NCBI GenBank assembly: GCA_943331295.2
Contig: CALQLA020000041.1
Location: 1 to 43,695 of the forward strand
Direction: 5' to 3'
DNA length: 43,695 nt
From: Bordetella parapertussis
Lineage (GTDB): Bacteria > Pseudomonadota > Gammaproteobacteria > Burkholderiales > Casimicrobiaceae
Of the stretch, positions 18,079-27,537 are shown piece by piece. Made by a program: the position numbers and the translations under genes. The notes beneath the pieces are model-generated. The model ran no database searches. It saw nothing but the letters and a program-made list of their open reading frames with translations, and was not told the DNA's origin. How positions within the stretch are numbered: the stretch's first letter is position 1; each line of letters begins with the position of its first letter.

Positions 18079-19758
18079 ATGCTGCAACTCCTGTCGATCC
18101 GCAATTTTGTCGTCGTCGAAGCCCTCGATCTCGAGCTCGACCGGGGCTTCACGGTCCTGACCGGGGAAACCGGCGCCGGCAAGTCGATCCTGCTCGACGC
18201 GCTCGCGCTGCTCTTGGGCGACCGGTTCGAGCAGCGGCAGCTGCGCCCCGGCGCCGACCGCGCGGAGCTCGCCGCGGCGTTCGCCGTCGACGACCGGCCA
18301 GAGGTCGCCGCCTGGCTGCTGGAGCAGGGCCTTGCCGCCGGCAACGGCGCCGGCGAGCTGCTGGTGCGCCGCACGCTGGACGCGCAGGGCAGGAGCCGAG
18401 CCTGGATCAACGGCCGCCCCGCCACCCTCGCCCAACTGACCGAGGTCGGCGCGATGCTCGTCGACCTGCACGGCCAGCACGCGCACCAGGCGCTCGCCGC
18501 GCCGGACGCGCAGCGCGACCTGGTCGACGCGTTCGGCGGCTTCTCGACGCTGGCGCGCGAGGTCGCCGCCGCCTGGCGTTCGTGGCGCGCCGCCGTCGAG
18601 CGGCGCGAGGCCGCCGAACGTGCCGCGCTGGTCGACACCGCGCTGCGCGAGACACTCGCGGCACGCAGCGAGGAGCTCGCCGCGCTCGCCGTCACCGCCG
18701 ACGAATGGGCCGCGCTGACGCAGTCGCAGGCGCGGCTCGCGCACGCGGCATCGCTGCTGGAGGCCGCCGCCGCCAGCGAGGACGAGCTCACCGAAAGCGA
18801 CGCCGCGCTGAACCGCCGGCTGTCGGCGATCATCGCGCGGCTCGAGGCCGGCGCCGCGGTCGATCCGGCGCTGCGCGAGGTGGTCCTCCTGCTGGAGCCC
18901 GCGCGCATCCAGCTGGCCGAGGCCGCGCGCGAGCTCCGGAGCTACCGGCAGAAGCTCGAGCTCGATCCCCGCGAACTCGCGCGCATCGAGGAGCGGCTGA
19001 CCGCGATCCACGATGCCGCGCGCCGGTTCCGGGTGCGGCCCGAGGCGCTGCCGGAACTCGCCGCCGAAACCGCCGCGCAGCTCGCCGCGCTGGCCGAATC
19101 GGCCGACGTCGCCGCGCTGGGTCGCCGCGTCGCCGAGGCGCAGGCCGCGTACGACGCGCTGGCGGAGGACCTCACGAACAAGCGCCGGTTCGCCGCGAAC
19201 GAGCTCGCGGTGCGGACGACGGCGGCGATGCAGGCGCTGGCGATGGCCGGCGGGTGCCTCGAGATCGCGCTGACGCCGCTGTCGGCGCCCGCGAGCTACG
19301 GCCGCGAGCAGGTCGAGTTCCGGGTGGCGAGCCACCCGAAGCAGGCGCCGGGGCCGCTGGCCCGCGTGGCGTCGGGCGGCGAGCTGTCGCGGATCGCGCT
19401 GGCACTGTCGGTGGTCACGAGCGAAGTGGGCGCCGTGCCCACGCTGGTGTTCGACGAGGTGGACACCGGCATCGGCGGCGCCGTGGCGGCAACCGTCGGC
19501 CGGCTGATGCAGTCGCTCGGCTCGCGGCGGCAGGTGCTGTGCGTCACCCACCTGCCGCAGGTCGCCGCGTTCGCCGACGCCAATTTCCGGGTGACGAAGC
19601 ACGGCGATGCCGACGCCGTTCGCGCTGGCGTCGAGGCGCTGTCGGGCGCGACGCGGGTCGAGGAGATCGCCCGGATGCTGGCGGCCGGCCCGATCACCGC
19701 GCGCGTCCGTGCGAGCGCGAAGGAAATGCTGGACGCCGGCAGGCGGCCGCCGGCCTGA
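18079..19758 (+). CDS. recN: DNA repair protein RecN
   Basis: 559 aa, an SMC-like ATPase acting in double-strand-break repair. Walker A GETGAGKS at 29-36, a long helical coiled-coil centre (about 150-370, alanine/glutamate/arginine-rich), the ABC signature SGGELSR at about 432-438, and Walker B LVFDEVDTGIGG at about 456-467. The C-terminus carries CVTHLPQVAAFAD, conserved in RecN. The gene follows nadK with a 7-base gap, so they form an operon. Confidence 0.98.
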   Translation: MLQLLSIRNFVVVEALDLELDRGFTVLTGETGAGKSILLDALALLLGDRFEQRQLRPGADRAELAAAFAVDDRPEVAAWLLEQGLAAGNGAGELLVRRTLDAQGRSRAWINGRPATLAQLTEVGAMLVDLHGQHAHQALAAPDAQRDLVDAFGGFSTLAREVAAAWRSWRAAVERREAAERAALVDTALRETLAARSEELAALAVTADEWAALTQSQARLAHAASLLEAAAASEDELTESDAALNRRLSAIIARLEAGAAVDPALREVVLLLEPARIQLAEAARELRSYRQKLELDPRELARIEERLTAIHDAARRFRVRPEALPELAAETAAQLAALAESADVAALGRRVAEAQAAYDALAEDLTNKRRFAANELAVRTTAAMQALAMAGGCLEIALTPLSAPASYGREQVEFRVASHPKQAPGPLARVASGGELSRIALALSVVTSEVGAVPTLVFDEVDTGIGGAVAATVGRLMQSLGSRRQVLCVTHLPQVAAFADANFRVTKHGDADAVRAGVEALSGATRVEEIARMLAAGPITARVRASAKEMLDAGRRPPA

Positions 19759-19807
19759 CAGGGCGCCGCGGGAGTCGCCTCGGAGCGACCGGAAGACCGG
19801 GGGCCGG

Positions 19808-20293
19808 TCAGGCCGGGATGAACTTCAGCGCGACGCCGTTGTTGCAGTAGCGCAGCCCCGTGGGCTTCGGGCCGTCGTCGAACACATGCCCCTGATGGCC
19901 GCCGCAGCGCGCGCAGTGGTACTCGGTGCGCGGCAACATCAGCTTCATGTCGACCTTGGTCTCGAGCGCGCCCTTCACGAAGTCGTAGAAGCTGGGCCAG
20001 CCGGTGCCGCTGTCGTACTTGGTCTTCGATTCGAACAGCAGCAGGTCGCAGCCGGCGCAGACGAACGTCCCCTTGCGCTTTTCGTTGTTGAGCGGACTGG
20101 TGCCCGGGTATTCGGTGCCTTCGTGCCGCAGGACGTCGTACGCCGCGGGCGTCAGCAGCTTCTTCCATTCGGCGTCGGTCTTCACGACCTTGACGATCGG
20201 CGCCGGCGGCGCGTCCGCGGCGTGCAGGCCCGACAATGACGCGGCGCCGGCGGCGGCGCCGGCAGCGCGGGTGAGAAAACGACGTCGGTTCAT
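19808..20293 (-). CDS. msrB: Exported peptide-methionine (R)-S-oxide reductase MsrB
   Basis: 161 aa. The N-terminus MNRRRFLTRAAGAAAG is a twin-arginine signal (RRxFL followed by an alanine-rich hydrophobic stretch, cleavage likely near LHAAD). The MsrB domain follows: zinc-binding CAGC and CARC pairs, GTGWPSFY, GHVFDDGP and the catalytic RYCNNGVALKF near the C-terminus. It reduces methionine-R-sulfoxide in oxidised proteins; export suggests periplasmic repair. ATG 20293 has GGAG upstream and starts the signal peptide. It converges with recN. Confidence 0.95.
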   Translation of the reverse strand: MNRRRFLTRAAGAAAGAASLSGLHAADAPPAPIVKVVKTDAEWKKLLTPAAYDVLRHEGTEYPGTSPLNNEKRKGTFVCAGCDLLLFESKTKYDSGTGWPSFYDFVKGALETKVDMKLMLPRTEYHCARCGGHQGHVFDDGPKPTGLRYCNNGVALKFIPA

Positions 20294-20503
20294 CACGGAC
20301 TCCACGATGTTGGCATTGATCGAATGCGTCTCGCTGCGCATCCGGGGCCGGGTGATCCGGTACCCGGCGCAGTCCCCGTTGGTCGAGCGGCAGCGCGCAA
20401 AGCTTACGCGGGAACGCCGCCGGCGGCATGATAAACGCGCCGGCAAGAACGAGAACGGCCGCGCGGGGCACCCCGGCGGCCGGCGGTCGGGCAGGTGCCG
20501 GGT

Positions 20504-21493
20504 TCAGGCCTTGCGCTTGGCCGACTTGCCGTTCGCCGTGGTGACCTGGGCGACCTTCGGCGCGAAGGTTCCCTTGACCCCGGCCTTCTTCGCGGTCGCC
20601 TTGGTGGGCTTGGAGGTGACCTTTGCCGTGCGCACGGGCATCGCCTCGCCGGTTTCGAGCCAGTACTTGACGCGCATTGCGTCGCCGATCCGGGTGTAGC
20701 GGCCGAGCGAGTCGAGCAGCACGATCACGACGGGCCGGCTGGAGATCGTCGCCATCATCACGAGGCACTTGCCGGCCTCGCGGATGAAGCCGGTCTTGCT
20801 CACCTGGATGTCCCAGTCGGAACTCTTCACCAGCGCGTTGGTGTTGTTGAACCCCAGGAGCTGGCCGGTGGGCTGGATTTCGACGAAGTAGCTCTGCGTC
20901 GTGCTGAATTCGCGGATCTGCGGGTATTCGGCCGCCGCGGCGACGAGCGTCGCGAGATCGCTCGCGGTGGACACGTTCTGCGCCGAGAGGCCGGTGGGGT
21001 CGGAAAAGCGCGTCCGCGTCATCCCGAGGGACTGCGCCTTGGCGTTCATCGCCGTGATGAACGCCGGTGCGCCACCGGGATAGTGACGGGAGAGGCTCGA
21101 CGCGGCGCGGTTCTCGGAGGCCATCAGCGCCAGCCGCAGCATCTCGCGGCGGGGCAGTTCGGCCCCCATCCGCAGCCGGGAGTGCGAGCCGCGGAGATAG
21201 TCGAAATCGTCCATCGCGATCGCGATCATCTCGTCCGGCGGCAGGTTCGCGTCGAGCGTCACCATCGCCGTCATCAGCTTGGTCACCGAGGCGATCGGCG
21301 TGACGTCGTCGGTCGCCTTCGAGTAGATCGGCCGCTTGGTCGTCGCATCGAGGACGAGCACGTTCGCCGACGCGAGCTTCAGCTTGCTGGCGTCGAGCCT
21401 GGCCGGATCCTGCGCCCACGTCGCCGCGGCGACGAGAAATGCAGATAGGCCAAAAAAAACAGGGAGAAGGCGGAGTTTCATAAGGTTGCGCAT
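20504..21493 (-). CDS. pbpG: Serine-type D-Ala-D-Ala peptidase, PBP7/PbpG family
   Basis: 329 aa with an N-terminal signal peptide (about 1-28, ending TWAQ). The three penicillin-binding motifs are in order: SVTK at 69-72 (catalytic serine), SEN at 126-128 and KTG at 233-235. The family cleaves D-Ala-meso-DAP cross-links or terminal D-alanine of peptidoglycan in the periplasm. The C-terminus (about 285-329) is a lysine/alanine/threonine-rich tail (SKPTKATAKKAG...) of low complexity, possibly wall- or DNA-binding. A promoter-like TTGGCA/TATAAA pair lies just upstream. Confidence 0.93.
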   Translation of the reverse strand: MRNLMKLRLLPVFFGLSAFLVAAATWAQDPARLDASKLKLASANVLVLDATTKRPIYSKATDDVTPIASVTKLMTAMVTLDANLPPDEMIAIAMDDFDYLRGSHSRLRMGAELPRREMLRLALMASENRAASSLSRHYPGGAPAFITAMNAKAQSLGMTRTRFSDPTGLSAQNVSTASDLATLVAAAAEYPQIREFSTTQSYFVEIQPTGQLLGFNNTNALVKSSDWDIQVSKTGFIREAGKCLVMMATISSRPVVIVLLDSLGRYTRIGDAMRVKYWLETGEAMPVRTAKVTSKPTKATAKKAGVKGTFAPKVAQVTTANGKSAKRKA

Positions 21494-21505
21494 TAGCTAG
21501 CAAGC

Positions 21506-21535
21506 TTTATAGCACGGGACTTCGGGCAATGCCAA
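21506..21535 (-). promoter_or_regulatory. Putative sigma-70 promoter of the PBP7-type gene
   Basis: TTGGCA (21535-21530), 18-base spacer, TATAAA (21511-21506) on the minus strand, 12 bases before the ATG. It stands out as AT-rich in a GC-rich genome. Confidence 0.45.
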
Positions 21536-21554
21536 TCCCCGGGGCGGACGGCAA

Positions 21555-23390
21555 TCAGGCGGGGACGCGGGTTTGGTCGTCGGCGTCGGCATCCGCGCGA
21601 TCGTGCATGTGCTCCTGCTGCAGCCGCCACATCCGCGCATAGACGCCGCCGGCCGCCAGCAGCGCGGGGTGCGTGCCGCGCTCGACGATCACGCCCTGGT
21701 CGAGCACTAGGATCTCGTCGGCGTCGACGATCGTCGACAGCCGGTGGGCAATCGTGAGGGTCGTCCGGTTGCGCGAGATCTGCCGCAACTCCGCCTGGAT
21801 CGCCTTCTCGGCGCGCGAGTCGAGCGCGCTCGTGGCCTCGTCGAAGATCAGGATGCCGGGGTCCTTCAGCACCGCGCGCGCGATGGCCACGCGCTGCTTC
21901 TCGCCGCCGGACAGCTTCAGCCCGCGCTCGCCGACCGGCGTCTTGTAGCCCTCCGGCAGCGAGCGGATGAACTCGTGGATCTGGGCGAGCTCCGCCGCGG
22001 CGACGATCTCCGCGTGCGACGCCCCCGGCCGCCCGTATGCCATGTTGTACTCGATCGAGTCGTTGAACAGCACGGTGTCCTGCGGGACGATGCCGATCGC
22101 CGCGCGCACCGTCGCCTGCTGCACGACGCGGATGTCCTGCCCGTTGATCGTGATGCGGCCGGCGCCCACGTCGTAGAAGCGGAACAGCAGGCGCGCGAGC
22201 GTCGACTTGCCGGAGCCGGAGGGGCCGACGACGGCGACGGTCTTGCCCGGCGGAATCACGAAGCTCACGTCGAACAGGATCTGGCGGTTCGGCTCGTACG
22301 AGAAATCGACGTGCTCGAAGCGGACCTCGGCGTCTCCCGCGACCAGCGCCGGCGCGCCGGGCGCATCGGCGACCTCGGTGTTGACGGCCGTCAGCTCGAA
22401 CATCCGCTCGATGTCGGCCAGCGCCTGCTTGATCTCGCGGTAGAGGACACCCAGGAAGTTGAGCGGGATGTAGAGCTGGATCATGAACGCGTTGACGAGC
22501 ACGAGGTCGCCGATGGTCATCGTGCCGGCGACGACGCCGACCGTCGCCCGCCACATGATCAGCGTCACCGCGCAGGCGATGATGGCGCTCTGGACCACGT
22601 TGAGCAGCGTCAGCGAGGTCTGGCTGCGGACCGCGGCGGTCTCCCAGCGCTGGAGGCTCTCGTCGTAGCGGCGCGCCTCGAACGCCTCGTTGCCGAAGTA
22701 CTTGACCGTCTCGTAGTTGATCAGGCTGTCGATCGCGCGCGAGTTGGCGCGGGAGTCGAGCTCGTTCATGTGGCGGCGGAAGCCGGTGCGCCACTCGGTG
22801 ATGACCACCGTGACCACGATGTACAGCGACAGCGCGCCGGCGGTGATCGCGATGAAGGTCCAGTCGTAGCGCGCGATCAGGATCGCCGACACGAGGCCGA
22901 TCTCGACGAGTGTGGGCAGGATCGAGAACAGCGTGTAGCTGATCAGCGACGATATGCCGCGCGTGCCGCGCTCGATGTCGCGCGACAGGCCGCCCGTCTG
23001 CCGGGCGAGGTGGAAGCGCAGCGACAGCGCGTGCAGGTGGCGGAACACGTCCAGCGCGATCGTGCGCACCGAGCGCTGCGTGACCTTGGCGAACAGGAAC
23101 TCGCGCAGCTCGGTGAACGCGGTCGTGGACAGCCGCAGCGCGCCGTAGCCGACGAGGAGCGCCAGCGGCACGACGAGCATCGCCTTCGACTGGTCGAGGC
23201 TGTCGACGATCTGCTTCAGCAGGATCGGGACGCCGACGTTGGCGACCTTGGCGGCGACCAGCGCGCACAGCGCGGCGATGACGCGATACTTGTAGGCCCA
23301 CAGGTACGGAAACAGGGCGGCGACGGCGTGCCAGTCGGTCTTGCGGCCGGAGCGCGGCGCGGGAGATGGCGGCGAGGAGTGATGGCGCAT
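21555..23390 (-). CDS. ABC exporter, Atm1/ABCB7-type (fused membrane and ATPase domains)
   Basis: 611 aa half-transporter. Membrane domain about 25-330 with about six segments and the Atm1-typical [11 protein letters not shown] (225-235). ATPase domain: Walker [10 protein letters not shown] (389-397), signature LSGGEKQR (493-500), Walker B ILIFDEAT (513-520), H-loop in IAHRLST. The C-terminus is rich in His/Asp ([12 protein letters not shown]). Atm1-type exporters move glutathione-linked sulfur or metal conjugates; bacterial members are tied to heavy-metal tolerance. It probably works as a homodimer in the inner membrane. The clsB gene lies 12 bases upstream on the same strand, so the two are likely co-transcribed. 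Confidence 0.93.
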   Translation of the reverse strand: MRHHSSPPSPAPRSGRKTDWHAVAALFPYLWAYKYRVIAALCALVAAKVANVGVPILLKQIVDSLDQSKAMLVVPLALLVGYGALRLSTTAFTELREFLFAKVTQRSVRTIALDVFRHLHALSLRFHLARQTGGLSRDIERGTRGISSLISYTLFSILPTLVEIGLVSAILIARYDWTFIAITAGALSLYIVVTVVITEWRTGFRRHMNELDSRANSRAIDSLINYETVKYFGNEAFEARRYDESLQRWETAAVRSQTSLTLLNVVQSAIIACAVTLIMWRATVGVVAGTMTIGDLVLVNAFMIQLYIPLNFLGVLYREIKQALADIERMFELTAVNTEVADAPGAPALVAGDAEVRFEHVDFSYEPNRQILFDVSFVIPPGKTVAVVGPSGSGKSTLARLLFRFYDVGAGRITINGQDIRVVQQATVRAAIGIVPQDTVLFNDSIEYNMAYGRPGASHAEIVAAAELAQIHEFIRSLPEGYKTPVGERGLKLSGGEKQRVAIARAVLKDPGILIFDEATSALDSRAEKAIQAELRQISRNRTTLTIAHRLSTIVDADEILVLDQGVIVERGTHPALLAAGGVYARMWRLQQEHMHDRADADADDQTRVPA

Positions 23391-23402
23391 GGTGGCGCGA
23401 GT

Positions 23403-24629
23403 TTACGCCTCGGGCGGCGGCGGCTTCGAGCCGCCGTGGCCCGGGCGCACCGCGCGGGGCCCGCGGAACCACTCGTTGCGGCCGTAGCCCATGATGCCCA
23501 TCGCCAGCCGCACGGTGCCGTACGCGATCCAGTTCAACGCCTTGTGGAACCGCGACCGGTCGGCCCAAGACCGCGGTCCGACCTGGCGCGAGCCGGCCGC
23601 GATCATCGCCGTGAGCTCCTCGCGGAGCTCGCCGGCAAAGCCGATGTCGCGGACGAAGATGTTCGCCTCGCGCGCCATCAGCAGGCTGTACGGATCGATG
23701 TTCGACGAGCCGACGGTCGACCACTTGCCGTCGATGACGGCGACCTTCGCGTGCAGGAACGACTGGTGGTACTCCTGGATCGCGATGCCGGCCGCAAGGA
23801 GCTGGCCGTAGAGCGCGCGCGTCGCGTAGTGCAGCAGCACGTACTCCACCCGCGCCTGCAGCAGCAGGGTCACGCGCACGCCGCGGCCGGCGGCGGCGAT
23901 GAGGGCGCGCCGGAAGCGGATGCCGGGAAAGAAATACGAATTCGCGATCAGGATCTCGTGCCGGGCGACGCGGATCGCGGCCAGGTACGCGCGCTCGATG
24001 TCGCGGCGGTGCCGCAGGTTGTCGCGGATCGAGAACTTCGCCGTCTGCGTGCCGGCCCGCCGTCCCGGGCGCGGATCCGGGAACAGCGGCACCTCGGTGG
24101 CCTGGAACTGCACGAGCTCGTTGATCGCCCACACGCGCTGCATCGTCTGCTCGATCGACGGCAGCAGCGCGCCCTCGACGCGCACCGCGAAGTCGACGCG
24201 CGGCGGCTTGTGGCGCGGCGTGTTCATGTCGTCGATGATGTTGATGCCGCCGACGAAAGCCACGTCGCCGTCGACCACGACGAGCTTGCGGTGCAGCCGG
24301 CGGAGTCGATGGAAGCGGAACTGCCAGGGAGCCACCTCGGGCCGGTACTTGAGGAGCCGCACGCCGCCCGCCACGATCTCCCGCTCCAGCGCCGGGGTAA
24401 GGAAATGCTTGGCGCCCCAGCCGTCGACCATCACGCGCACCGTGACGCCGCGCTCCGCGGCCCCGGTCAGCGCCGCCGCGACGGCGCGTCCGATCGTGTC
24501 GTCGGCAAAGAGGTAGGTCTCGAGCCAGATTTCGCGCCGCGCCGCGGCAATCGCCTCCAGCAGCGCCGGGAAGTACTCGACGCCATTCCTCAGCAGGGTG
24601 ATGCGGTTGCCCGGGATGAAGCGGTTCAT
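23403..24629 (-). CDS. clsB: Cardiolipin synthase ClsB
   Basis: 408 aa, phospholipase-D superfamily. Two HKD motifs: H113-K115-D120 (LHRKLVVVD) and H293-K295-D300 (LHAKVAVID), each followed by the usual Gly/Ser-Asn pattern (GGIN, GSSN). ClsB joins phosphatidyl groups to make cardiolipin at the inner membrane. The first residues [16 protein letters not shown] match the ClsB start. The upstream neighbour is a YbhP-like protein 9 bases away, the same pairing as ybhP-clsB in E. coli, which strengthens the call. Confidence 0.95.
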   Translation of the reverse strand: MNRFIPGNRITLLRNGVEYFPALLEAIAAARREIWLETYLFADDTIGRAVAAALTGAAERGVTVRVMVDGWGAKHFLTPALEREIVAGGVRLLKYRPEVAPWQFRFHRLRRLHRKLVVVDGDVAFVGGINIIDDMNTPRHKPPRVDFAVRVEGALLPSIEQTMQRVWAINELVQFQATEVPLFPDPRPGRRAGTQTAKFSIRDNLRHRRDIERAYLAAIRVARHEILIANSYFFPGIRFRRALIAAAGRGVRVTLLLQARVEYVLLHYATRALYGQLLAAGIAIQEYHQSFLHAKVAVIDGKWSTVGSSNIDPYSLLMAREANIFVRDIGFAGELREELTAMIAAGSRQVGPRSWADRSRFHKALNWIAYGTVRLAMGIMGYGRNEWFRGPRAVRPGHGGSKPPPPEA

Positions 24630-24638
24630 TGCCAGCGC

Positions 24639-25385
24639 TTAAGGCGTCTCGAAGGTCGCGCCCAGCGCCGCGTGGTCGGACAGCCTCCCCCAGGGAAAGG
24701 CGAACTGCACGCGGGCCTCGGACACCTTGAGGCCGCGCGCGTAGATGCGGTCCAGCCGGAACATCGGCAGCACCGACGGATAGGTGCGCGCGGAACGGCC
24801 GCGGTCAGCCTCGAACACCTCCTCCACGCCGAGCTGCTCGACCAGCGTCCGGTTCGCGCGGTGCCGCCAGTCGTTGAAGTCGCCGGCGATGATCAGCGGA
24901 TCGTCGCGCGGCACCGTCGCGCGGATCCGCTCGCACAGCGCCCGGATCTGCCAGGTCCGGCCGCGCTCGAACAGCCCGAGATGCACGTTGATGCAATGGA
25001 GCGGCGGCCCGCCGTCGCCGAGGTCGAGCAGGCAGTGCAGCAGTCCGCGGCTCTCGAACTGGTGCGCCGAGATGTCCTGGTTCTCGACCGAGGTTATCGG
25101 GAACCGCGACAGCAGCGCGTTGCCGTGGTGGCCGTGGCGGTAGACCGCGGTCTTGCCGTACGCGACCTCGTGCCAGACCTTGTCGGCGATGAATTCGTGC
25201 TGCGGCTTGACGGGCCAGTCGTGGTAGCGGCCGGCGTGCTGCTCGTGCACTCCCTGCACCTCCTGCAGGAACATGATGTCTGCATCGAGCCCGTGCAGCT
25301 TGTCGCGCAACTCGTGGATGACCATCCGCCGCTTGAGGTGCGAGAAACCCTTGTGGATGTTGTAGGTGGCGATGGTGAAGCGCAT
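24639..25385 (-). CDS. YbhP-like endonuclease/exonuclease/phosphatase-fold protein
   Basis: 248 aa. EEP-fold signatures: [10 protein letters not shown] at the start, FLQEVQG (metal-binding glutamate), [22 protein letters not shown] (catalytic D-x-N) and [11 protein letters not shown] at the end (Asp-His pair). The E. coli homologue YbhP is encoded next to clsB and its substrate is not firmly known; a phosphodiesterase role in lipid or nucleic-acid metabolism is possible. ATG 25385 starts directly at the fold. It is the first gene of the ybhP-clsB-ABC exporter series and diverges from the bufferin operon. Confidence 0.9.
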   Translation of the reverse strand: MRFTIATYNIHKGFSHLKRRMVIHELRDKLHGLDADIMFLQEVQGVHEQHAGRYHDWPVKPQHEFIADKVWHEVAYGKTAVYRHGHHGNALLSRFPITSVENQDISAHQFESRGLLHCLLDLGDGGPPLHCINVHLGLFERGRTWQIRALCERIRATVPRDDPLIIAGDFNDWRHRANRTLVEQLGVEEVFEADRGRSARTYPSVLPMFRLDRIYARGLKVSEARVQFAFPWGRLSDHAALGATFETP

Positions 25386-25491
25386 GGGGGGACCGGCGGG
25401 GGCGGAGTCCGATTTTACTCGGTAAGCCCGGGCCGTGCGGTGGCGCCCGCGCTCCCGGCGGGCTACACCAAATTTTTTCCGGCGTGTAAGA

Positions 25492-25506
25492 TTTCCGACT
25501 CGGAAA
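25492..25506 (+). promoter_or_regulatory. 15-base perfect palindrome upstream of bufA
   Basis: TTTCCGA-C-TCGGAAA, 66 bases before the bufA start and just after TAAGAT (25487-25492), which could serve as a -10 box. It could be an operator, or part of an ECF-type promoter together with the following CGACCGTCGC. Divergent ybhP could also be affected. Confidence 0.4.
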
Positions 25507-25571
25507 CGACCGTCGCAGCAGACGGGCGCTTCCGCCTGTCGCACCCTTCCACCCCGTCAGGAGATTTCGCC

Positions 25572-25841
25572 ATGAACCCCCAAGCCACGATCCAGGCCGC
25601 CCTCGCCGGACTCCTCGCCATCGGCGTCGCGGGCAGCGCGCTCGCCGGCCCGGCCACCCCGAAGGCCGACCAGGAAAAATGCTACGGCATCGCCAAGGCC
25701 GGCCAGAACGACTGCGGCACCGCCAAGCACGCCTGTGCCGGCCTGGGCGCCAAGGCGGACAAGGACCCGGCCGAGTGGAAGTACGTCGACAAGGGCACCT
25801 GCGAAAAGGTCGGCGGCAAGACCGCAGCGCCGAAGGCCTGA
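25572..25841 (+). CDS. bufA: Bufferin-type RiPP precursor (DUF2282, BufA-like)
   Basis: 89 aa. A Sec signal peptide covers about 1-25 (hydrophobic [15 protein letters not shown], cleavage before GPATP). The mature part holds four cysteines at 37, 48, 55 and 77 in the contexts [20 protein letters not shown] and GTCEK, the pattern of DUF2282 proteins, plus DPAEWKYV. In the bufferin family, such precursors are modified on cysteines by a DUF692/MNIO enzyme and exported, where they bind copper and other metals. AGGAGA precedes the ATG. The MNIO enzyme and its DUF2063 partner follow. The name is by family resemblance and gene order. Confidence 0.9.
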   Translation: MNPQATIQAALAGLLAIGVAGSALAGPATPKADQEKCYGIAKAGQNDCGTAKHACAGLGAKADKDPAEWKYVDKGTCEKVGGKTAAPKA

Positions 25842-25851
25842 GCCGTATCGC

Positions 25852-25887
25852 GTAGCCCGGGTCGAGCGCAAGCGAAACCCGGGCTAC
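25852..25887. repeat. REP hairpin between bufA and bufB
   Basis: GTAGCCCGGGT (25852-25862) and ACCCGGGCTAC (25877-25887) are perfect 11-base inverted repeats with a 14-base loop (CGAGCGCAAGCGAA). The sequence is nearly the same as the arm of the dnaK-dnaJ element. It sits in the 64-base gap inside the operon, 10 bases after the bufA stop. Confidence 0.85.
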
Positions 25888-25905
25888 GACAACGACAGCA
25901 ACCCG

Positions 25906-26745
25906 ATGACCCGTCCGCCAGTGCTTTCCGCCACCGCCGGCATCGGCCTGCGGGCGCCGCACGTCCGCGAGGTCGACGCCACCCGCCCGCCGGTGGGCTG
26001 GCTCGAAGTCCACAGCGAAAACTACTACGCCGACGGCGGCCCTGCGCTCGCCGCGCTCGACCGCCTGCGGCGCGACTATCCGCTGTCGCTGCACGGCGTC
26101 GGGATGTCGCTCGGCTCCGCCGACCCGCTCGATCGCGACCACCTTGCCAAGCTGAAGCGGCTGATCGCGCGCACCGAGCCGGCGCTCGTCTCCGAGCACC
26201 TGTGCTGGAGCGGCATCGGCGGCCGGAGCCTCAACGACCTGCTGCCGCTGCCCTACACCGAGGAGGCGCTCTCGCACGTGGCGGCGCGCGTCGCCGCCGT
26301 GCAGGAGGCGATCGGCCGCGAACTGCTGGTCGAGAACGTGTCGTCGTACCTGCAGTTCGACGCGTCGACGATTCCGGAGTGGGAATTCGTCGCCGCCGTC
26401 GCCGCGCGCACCGGTTGCCGGCTGCTGCTCGACGTCAACAACATCCACGTCAACGCCGTCAACCACGGCTTCGACGCCGACCGCTACCTCGCCGCCATCG
26501 CGCCCGCGTCGGTGGCCGAGATCCACCTCGCCGGCTTCGACGCCAGCGGCGACTGCCTGATCGACACCCACGGCGCGCCGGTCGCACCACCCGTCTGGGC
26601 GCTCTACCGGCGCGCGATCGCGCGCTTCGGCCCGCGGCCGACGCTGATCGAGTGGGATACCGACATCCCGCCGCTGGCCACGCTGCTGGCCGAGGCGGCG
26701 ACGGCGCAGGCGATCCTGGACGCGAGCCATGTCGTCGCTGCGTGA
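25906..26745 (+). CDS. bufB: DUF692 multinuclear iron oxidase (MNIO), BufB-like
   Basis: 279 aa TIM-barrel. The start (GIGLRAPHVREV) and the strand-end motifs EVHSENYY, LSLHGVGMSLG, VSEHLCWSG, LVENVSSYL, LLLDVNNIHVN, EIHLAGF and LIEWDTDIP carry the histidines, glutamates, aspartate and asparagine that bind iron in this family. MNIO enzymes oxidatively rebuild cysteine residues of peptide precursors (thiooxazole in bufferins). ATG 25906 is used because the conserved GIGLR start follows; there is no strong ribosome site, so expression may be low relative to bufA, from which it is separated by a REP hairpin. It overlaps bufC by 17 bases. Confidence 0.95.
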   Translation: MTRPPVLSATAGIGLRAPHVREVDATRPPVGWLEVHSENYYADGGPALAALDRLRRDYPLSLHGVGMSLGSADPLDRDHLAKLKRLIARTEPALVSEHLCWSGIGGRSLNDLLPLPYTEEALSHVAARVAAVQEAIGRELLVENVSSYLQFDASTIPEWEFVAAVAARTGCRLLLDVNNIHVNAVNHGFDADRYLAAIAPASVAEIHLAGFDASGDCLIDTHGAPVAPPVWALYRRAIARFGPRPTLIEWDTDIPPLATLLAEAATAQAILDASHVVAA

Positions 26746-27502
26746 CATCCAGCAGGGCTTCGCCGACGCCCTGTTCGCGGCCGACGGCGCGCTTGCCGCA
26801 TCGCTGCCGGGGTTGAGCGCCGGCGCGATGGACCGCATCGCGATCTACCGGACCGCGGTGTTCGCGAACTACCGCAATGCGCTGCGCGCGTCGTACCCGG
26901 TGGTCGCGCGGCTGGTGGGCCTGCCGTTCTTCAACGCCGCCGTCGATGCGTTCGTCCGCGCGCGGCCGTCGGAAAGCGGCGACCTCAATGTCTACGGCGA
27001 CGCGTTTCCCGCTTTCCTCGCCGCCCACGCGCCTGCCGCGCACCTCGCCTACCTCCCCGACGTCGCGCGGCTCGAATGGGCGCAGGACGAGGCGCAGCGC
27101 GCCGCCGATGCCGCGACCGCGCCCGAGTCCGTGCTGCAGGCATTGGCGGCGACCCCGCCCGAGCGGTTGCCGGCGCTGCGCCTGGCGCTCCACCCCTCCT
27201 GCCGCCTCGTCGCCTCGCCGTTTCCCGTGCTGCGGATCTGGCAGGTCAACCAGCCCGGGTTCGACGGCGACGACCACGTGAGCCTCGACCTGCCGGGCGA
27301 CCGGCTGCTCGTCTGCCGCGAGGCTTCCGGCGTGACGCTCACCCGCCTGCCGGCCGCTGATCACGCCTTCCTCGACGCGCTGTTCCGGGATGCCACGCTG
27401 GGCGACGCGCTTGCCGCCGCGCAGGACGCCGCACCGGATTTCGACCTCGGCGCCGCGCTCCGGAGGGCGATCGCCGGCGGCGCGATTGCCGGCATCGCGT
27501 GA
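26729..27502 (+). CDS. bufC: DUF2063 partner protein of the MNIO enzyme, BufC-like
   Basis: 257 aa. The N-terminal helical domain, annotated in databases as a putative DNA-binding domain (DUF2063), has LRDIQQGFADAL and IYRTAVFANYRNALRASYPVVARLVG. The FVRARPSESGDLNVYGDAFPAFL segment and YLPDVARLEWA are also typical. In known MNIO systems this protein delivers the precursor peptide to the enzyme rather than acting on DNA. The C-terminal half (about 150-257) is a second globular domain with VWQVNQPG-like and LP.GDRLLVCR strands. It overlaps the end of bufB, so the two are translationally linked. Cytoplasmic. Confidence 0.92.
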   Translation: MSSLRDIQQGFADALFAADGALAASLPGLSAGAMDRIAIYRTAVFANYRNALRASYPVVARLVGLPFFNAAVDAFVRARPSESGDLNVYGDAFPAFLAAHAPAAHLAYLPDVARLEWAQDEAQRAADAATAPESVLQALAATPPERLPALRLALHPSCRLVASPFPVLRIWQVNQPGFDGDDHVSLDLPGDRLLVCREASGVTLTRLPAADHAFLDALFRDATLGDALAAAQDAAPDFDLGAALRRAIAGGAIAGIA

Positions 27503-27537
27503 CGAGCGCCGCGTCGCGCCGTAACCCTGACCCCCCG

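Noticed and set aside
25424..25466. Another REP pair upstream of bufA (AGCCCGGGCC ... GGCGGGCT)
   Set aside because: The arms pair only over about six bases and lack the GAGCG/GCGAA core; probably chance in GC-rich DNA.
21744..25571. A very long plus-strand frame running into bufA
   Set aside because: Only the last 89 codons (from the ATG at 25572) have a signal peptide, ribosome site and family match; the rest is antisense to the ABC exporter, clsB and ybhP-like genes.
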